A stretch of DNA of 64,000 nt from Chryseosolibacter sp044507775. GTDB taxonomy: Bacteria > Bacteroidota > Bacteroidia > Cytophagales > Cyclobacteriaceae. Location of the stretch: NCBI GenBank assembly GCA_044507775.1, contig JBIQIY010000007.1, forward strand, positions 62,001-126,000. The letters are read 5' to 3'. The position numbers and the translations under genes are program-made. This document shows positions 61,232 to 64,000 of the stretch, one piece after another; positions within the stretch are counted from its first letter, which is position 1, and every line of letters starts with the position of its first letter. The notes under the pieces are model-generated. The model searched no databases, had not been told where the DNA came from, and worked only from the letters and a program-made list of their open reading frames with translations.

Positions 61232-62026
61232 TCAGGCAGTAATCAACGTGCCTTCAGTTTTATCACCGGTATTTTTGATGATATCCCCCGCTTCCCCGAT
61301 CAGCACTTCACTGACACCTGCGTCGATGGCGGAATAAGCATTTTCCAGCTTGGGAAGTATTCCGTCCGCCAGGGCTTTTTCATTCAGCAGCTCCCGGTAA
61401 AGGCTCCGGGGCAGATGACGGATCACCGAATCCTCATCGCTAACATCCCGAAGCACACCTTTTTTCTCGAAGCAGTAGATTAATCTCACGTGATAAGAGA
61501 CGCTCAGCGCAACGGCAAGGACAGACGCAATAGTATCCGCATTTGTATTGAGCATCGCTCCCTCCGAATGCGTGAGTGGAGCAAAGACCGGAACCATGCC
61601 CTCTTCGAGTAACGAACGCAGCCATGTGGCGTTCACCTGGTTCGCAGTGATATCGCCGACAAATCCGTAATCTATGGTCTTCACCGGACGCTTGACTGCC
61701 GGGATCACATTGCCATCGGCACCCGTCAAGCCCACCGCGTTGCAGCCGCGGGTCTGCAAAGCAGATACAATTTGCTTGTTGACGAGTCCACCGTACACCA
61801 TGGTGACCAGGTCGCGGGTCCGCTCGTCGGTGATGCGCCGGCCATCGACATACTTCGACTCGATCCCCAATTGGTCACCGATGCGCGTTGCGATCTTGCC
61901 TCCACCGTGAATGAGTATCTTTCGCTGCCGGATCTCCGCAAATCCCGTCAGAAAGTCGGAAAGCGCTTTGGGATTGTCGAGCACATTGCCGCCGATCTTG
62001 ATGATAAATGCTTTTTCCATGGCCAT
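61232..62026 (-). CDS. argB: N-acylglutamate kinase (acetylglutamate kinase family)
   Basis: 264 aa, family length. KIGGNVLDN (Lys and Gly-Gly for ATP phosphates), LIHGGGKIATRIGDQL, GGLVNKQIVSALQTRGCNAV and NTNADTIASVLAVAL are all present. It phosphorylates N-acetylglutamate (or N-succinylglutamate in the Bacteroidota succinyl route) in arginine synthesis. It starts 3 nt after the argF' stop. ATG at 62026, or at 62020 two codons later. No ACT-type arginine-feedback segment is evident; regulation is unknown. Confidence 0.93.
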   Translation of the reverse strand: MAMEKAFIIKIGGNVLDNPKALSDFLTGFAEIRQRKILIHGGGKIATRIGDQLGIESKYVDGRRITDERTRDLVTMVYGGLVNKQIVSALQTRGCNAVGLTGADGNVIPAVKRPVKTIDYGFVGDITANQVNATWLRSLLEEGMVPVFAPLTHSEGAMLNTNADTIASVLAVALSVSYHVRLIYCFEKKGVLRDVSDEDSVIRHLPRSLYRELLNEKALADGILPKLENAYSAIDAGVSEVLIGEAGDIIKNTGDKTEGTLITA

Positions 62027-62029
62027 GCT

Positions 62030-62992
62030 TTATCCGGCCTTTCCCGCCAGCAGCTCGCTCAGCACCGCCTGGGCCGCCCATACTCTGTTCGATGCCTGTT
62101 GCGTGACAATGCTGCTGAAACCGTCCAGCACCTCATCGCTCAACTCGACGTTTCTTCTCACTGGCAGGCAGTGCATCACCTTTGCGTGATTCGTCAACAT
62201 GAGCTTTTCATTTGTCAGCATCCACTCGCGGTCGTTGCAATAGATCCGCCCGTAGTCGTTGTACGTGCTCCAGTTCTTGACGTATACAAAGTCTGCGTCT
62301 TTGAGCGCATAATCCTGTTCATGGCTGATGGCGGCACCCTTGGTAAACGCGGGATCGAGTTCATAGTCTTCCGGATGTGTGATGACAAAATCTGCCTGAT
62401 CCCACGCATTGATCCATTGCGCAAAGCTATTGGCCACACATTGCGGTAACGCTTTGACGTGTGGCGCCCACGTGAGGACGATCTTGGGCCTGCGCTTCTT
62501 TTCCTTAAACACTTCGGTGATGGTGATGACGTCAGTGAGGCTTTGAAGGGGATGAAGCGTCGCACTCTCGAGGCTCATCACGGGAATACCCGCGTACTTG
62601 ATAAACTGCTCGATATAAAGCTCGCTATAGTCTTCCGCTTTATTTTTGAGTGTCGGAAAAGTGCGGATGCCCAGGATGTCAAAATAATGTCCGAGGATTG
62701 GTGCCGCGTCCTTAACGTGTTCGACGGTACTTCCGCTCATGATGGCTTCATCTTCAAACTCCAGCGACCATCCCTCCTGCCCTACGTTAAACACAATCGC
62801 CTCCATGCCCAGGTTGCTAGCGGCGATTTGCGTGCTGAGCCGCGTGCGCATGCTCGGGTTGAGGAACAGCAGTCCAATTCGCTTGTGCGCGCCGGACATA
62901 CGGTCGCGATAGGGGTCTGACTTGTACGCAAGTGCTTTGTGCACCAGGGCATTGATGTCCTTCACATCACGGACTGAAACAAAATTCTTCAT
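62030..62992 (-). CDS. argF': N-acylornithine carbamoyltransferase (ArgF')
   Basis: 320 aa. Carbamoyl-phosphate motif FLNPSMRTRLSTQIAASNLG (SxRTR) and the ornithine-side block MHCLPVRRN. The trimeric AOTCase/SOTCase group is identified by EATLHPLQSLTDV and WAPHVKALPQCVANSFAQWI. At the residue that tells acetylornithine (Glu) from succinylornithine (Pro) enzymes, this protein has Val90 (SGSTVEHV), so the acyl group cannot be read from the standard key; the non-acidic residue leans toward succinyl. Start overlaps the argD stop by 4 nt. Confidence 0.92.
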   Translation of the reverse strand: MKNFVSVRDVKDINALVHKALAYKSDPYRDRMSGAHKRIGLLFLNPSMRTRLSTQIAASNLGMEAIVFNVGQEGWSLEFEDEAIMSGSTVEHVKDAAPILGHYFDILGIRTFPTLKNKAEDYSELYIEQFIKYAGIPVMSLESATLHPLQSLTDVITITEVFKEKKRRPKIVLTWAPHVKALPQCVANSFAQWINAWDQADFVITHPEDYELDPAFTKGAAISHEQDYALKDADFVYVKNWSTYNDYGRIYCNDREWMLTNEKLMLTNHAKVMHCLPVRRNVELSDEVLDGFSSIVTQQASNRVWAAQAVLSELLAGKAG

Positions 62993-64000
62993 GCCAGTTC
63001 TTCGTTGAGCGCTTTCAAAAACAGGTCAGCCTCTTCATCCGTCACCGCCAGAGACGGCAGCAACCGGACGGTATTCGGCTTGGCTTCGCCGGTAAAGATA
63101 TGATGTTTCAGGAGCAGATTTGTGCGCACCTGCTTAAATTCATCCGGGAGGTCCAGGCCGATCATCAATCCACGTCCGCGAACCTCTGTGATTTTAGGCA
63201 TCCCTTTCAGGTTCTCGAGCCAGTAGGCGCCGATGCGGCCGGCGTTCTTCAACAGGTTCTCCTTTTCGATGACTTCCAGCACGGCCAGTCCCGCAGCGGA
63301 TGCCAGGTAGTTTCCGCCGAAGGTTGTGCCCAGCATACCGCTCCACGCCTTGATGTCAGGGCTTAGCAAAAGGCCGCCAATAGGGAAGCCGTTGGCCATG
63401 CCTTTGGCCGTTGTGATCAGGTCCGGCCTTACACCCGCGAACTGGTGAGCAAAAAATTTACCCGTGCGACCGTAGCCCGATTGGATCTCGTCGAGGATGA
63501 GCAGCGCGGAGTACTTCTTGCACGAACCCTCCACATGGCGAAGAAAAGAGTCCTCAGGTACCTGGATACCGCCGACACCCTGAATTCCCTCGACTATGAC
63601 AGCAGCCACTTCTCCACTCATCGCCGCATCGAAGGCCGCTGTATCGTTCAGTGGAACAAATACAATATCGTGACCCGCGTTAAACGGAGATACGATCTTC
63701 GGATTGTCGGTCGCCGCTACTGCACCCGATGTTCTGCCATGAAAACTCTTGCGGAAGGCCACCACTTTCTTTCTGCCCGTGAGGAACGACGCGACTTTGA
63801 GCGCATTCTCATTTGCCTCAGCCCCCGAGTTGCAGAGAAAGAGTTGATAATCCGCGTAACCGGAGATCCCTCCGAGTTTCTCCGCAAACCTCCGCTGCAG
63901 GGGATTTTGAACGCTGTTTGAATAAAATCCGATCTTCTGAAGTTGATCAGACAGCATCTTCACATAGTGCGGATGCGAATGCCCGATCGAGATCACAGCA
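62989..64000 (-). CDS. argD: Acetylornithine/succinylornithine aminotransferase ArgD, 5' end beyond the window
   Basis: The frame runs from the window edge to a TGA at 62989, 337 residues. It starts mid-protein (AVISIGHSHPHYVKMLSDQL is the GHxHP block of class III aminotransferases). PLP-enzyme marks follow: FHGRTSGAVAATDNPKIV, ILDEIQSGYGRTGKFFAHQF (Asp-Glu), and the PLP lysine in ITTAKGMANGFPIGG. It transaminates N-acylglutamate semialdehyde to N-acylornithine. About 40-60 N-terminal residues are missing. It leads the operon into argF' with an ATGA overlap. Confidence 0.92.
   Translation of the reverse strand, partial: AVISIGHSHPHYVKMLSDQLQKIGFYSNSVQNPLQRRFAEKLGGISGYADYQLFLCNSGAEANENALKVASFLTGRKKVVAFRKSFHGRTSGAVAATDNPKIVSPFNAGHDIVFVPLNDTAAFDAAMSGEVAAVIVEGIQGVGGIQVPEDSFLRHVEGSCKKYSALLILDEIQSGYGRTGKFFAHQFAGVRPDLITTAKGMANGFPIGGLLLSPDIKAWSGMLGTTFGGNYLASAAGLAVLEVIEKENLLKNAGRIGAYWLENLKGMPKITEVRGRGLMIGLDLPDEFKQVRTNLLLKHHIFTGEAKPNTVRLLPSLAVTDEEADLFLKALNEELA

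Noticed and set aside
1..64000. tRNA, rRNA, tmRNA, prophage, insertion sequence
   Set aside because: No cloverleaf with a GTTCGAATC-type arm, no transposase or integrase frame and no terminal inverted repeats were seen on reading.

Overview
The window reads as a chromosomal segment of a gliding Bacteroidota, most likely order Cytophagales (an inference from gene content: gldA, gldF and gldG, a PorP/SprF-type protein beside a gliding-type C-terminal-domain protein, DUF4097/GIN proteins, DUF3857, an N-acylornithine-type transcarbamylase and an RND pump fused to a TolC domain). Promoters also fit the phylum: several genes have a TAnnTTTG -7 box almost touching the start codon, and Shine-Dalgarno sequences are nearly absent. 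I see no rRNA, tRNA, CRISPR, prophage or insertion sequence. Both window edges cut genes (an unknown secreted protein at base 1 and argD at base 64000).

Layout. 1-6.6 kb: two ECF sigma/anti-sigma operons, one ending in an unknown secreted protein, the other in two DUF4097 beta-repeat proteins, with a SAM methyltransferase between them. 6.7-12.2 kb: GH16 beta-glucanase lipoprotein, a coiled-coil membrane protein, a DUF3857/transglutaminase protein, a YfcE-like phosphodiesterase and dnaN. 12.3-17.3 kb: gldF-gldG-DUF4340 operon, a CBS protein and gldA. 17.5-27 kb: thioredoxin-like protein, a small unknown, polyprenyl diphosphate synthase, CorA, a CNNM/CorC transporter, a coiled-coil lipoprotein and Kup. 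26.3-32.2 kb: heavy-metal efflux operon (His-rich small protein, RND-TolC fusion, adaptor) with a near-consensus promoter. 32.3-39 kb: GxxExxY, GIN-domain protein, FtsX-like permease and a run of small envelope or stress-type proteins with an SDR. 39-41.7 kb: retropepsin-like protease, RimK ATP-grasp ligase and an aspartoacylase-family protein. 41.7-45.6 kb: DUF2911, ffh, moeA, moaC. 45.6-50.9 kb: ECF sigma, TonB-domain protein, FG-GAP/gliding-CTD protein and PorP-OmpA operon, sitting inside the molybdopterin gene set that resumes at 51-52.9 kb (moaE, moaD, moaA). 52.9-58.6 kb: TauE-like transporter, YfhO membrane protein, Ste24-type protease and small proteins. 58.8-64 kb: arginine operon argD-argF'-argB-argE-argH.

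How the parts work together. Three ECF systems each control a short envelope operon. The third couples a sigma factor to a single-pass protein carrying a TonB C-terminal domain, then to a probable type IX secretion cargo and its PorP/SprF partner fused to an OmpA anchor. GldA/F/G form the gliding ABC transporter. The arginine operon follows the N-acylated (acetyl or succinyl) citrulline route. Non-coding structure worth noting: heptanucleotide tandem arrays placed at the 3' ends of convergent gene pairs, a 22-codon open frame behind a perfect Shine-Dalgarno sequence, and a long leader before kup.
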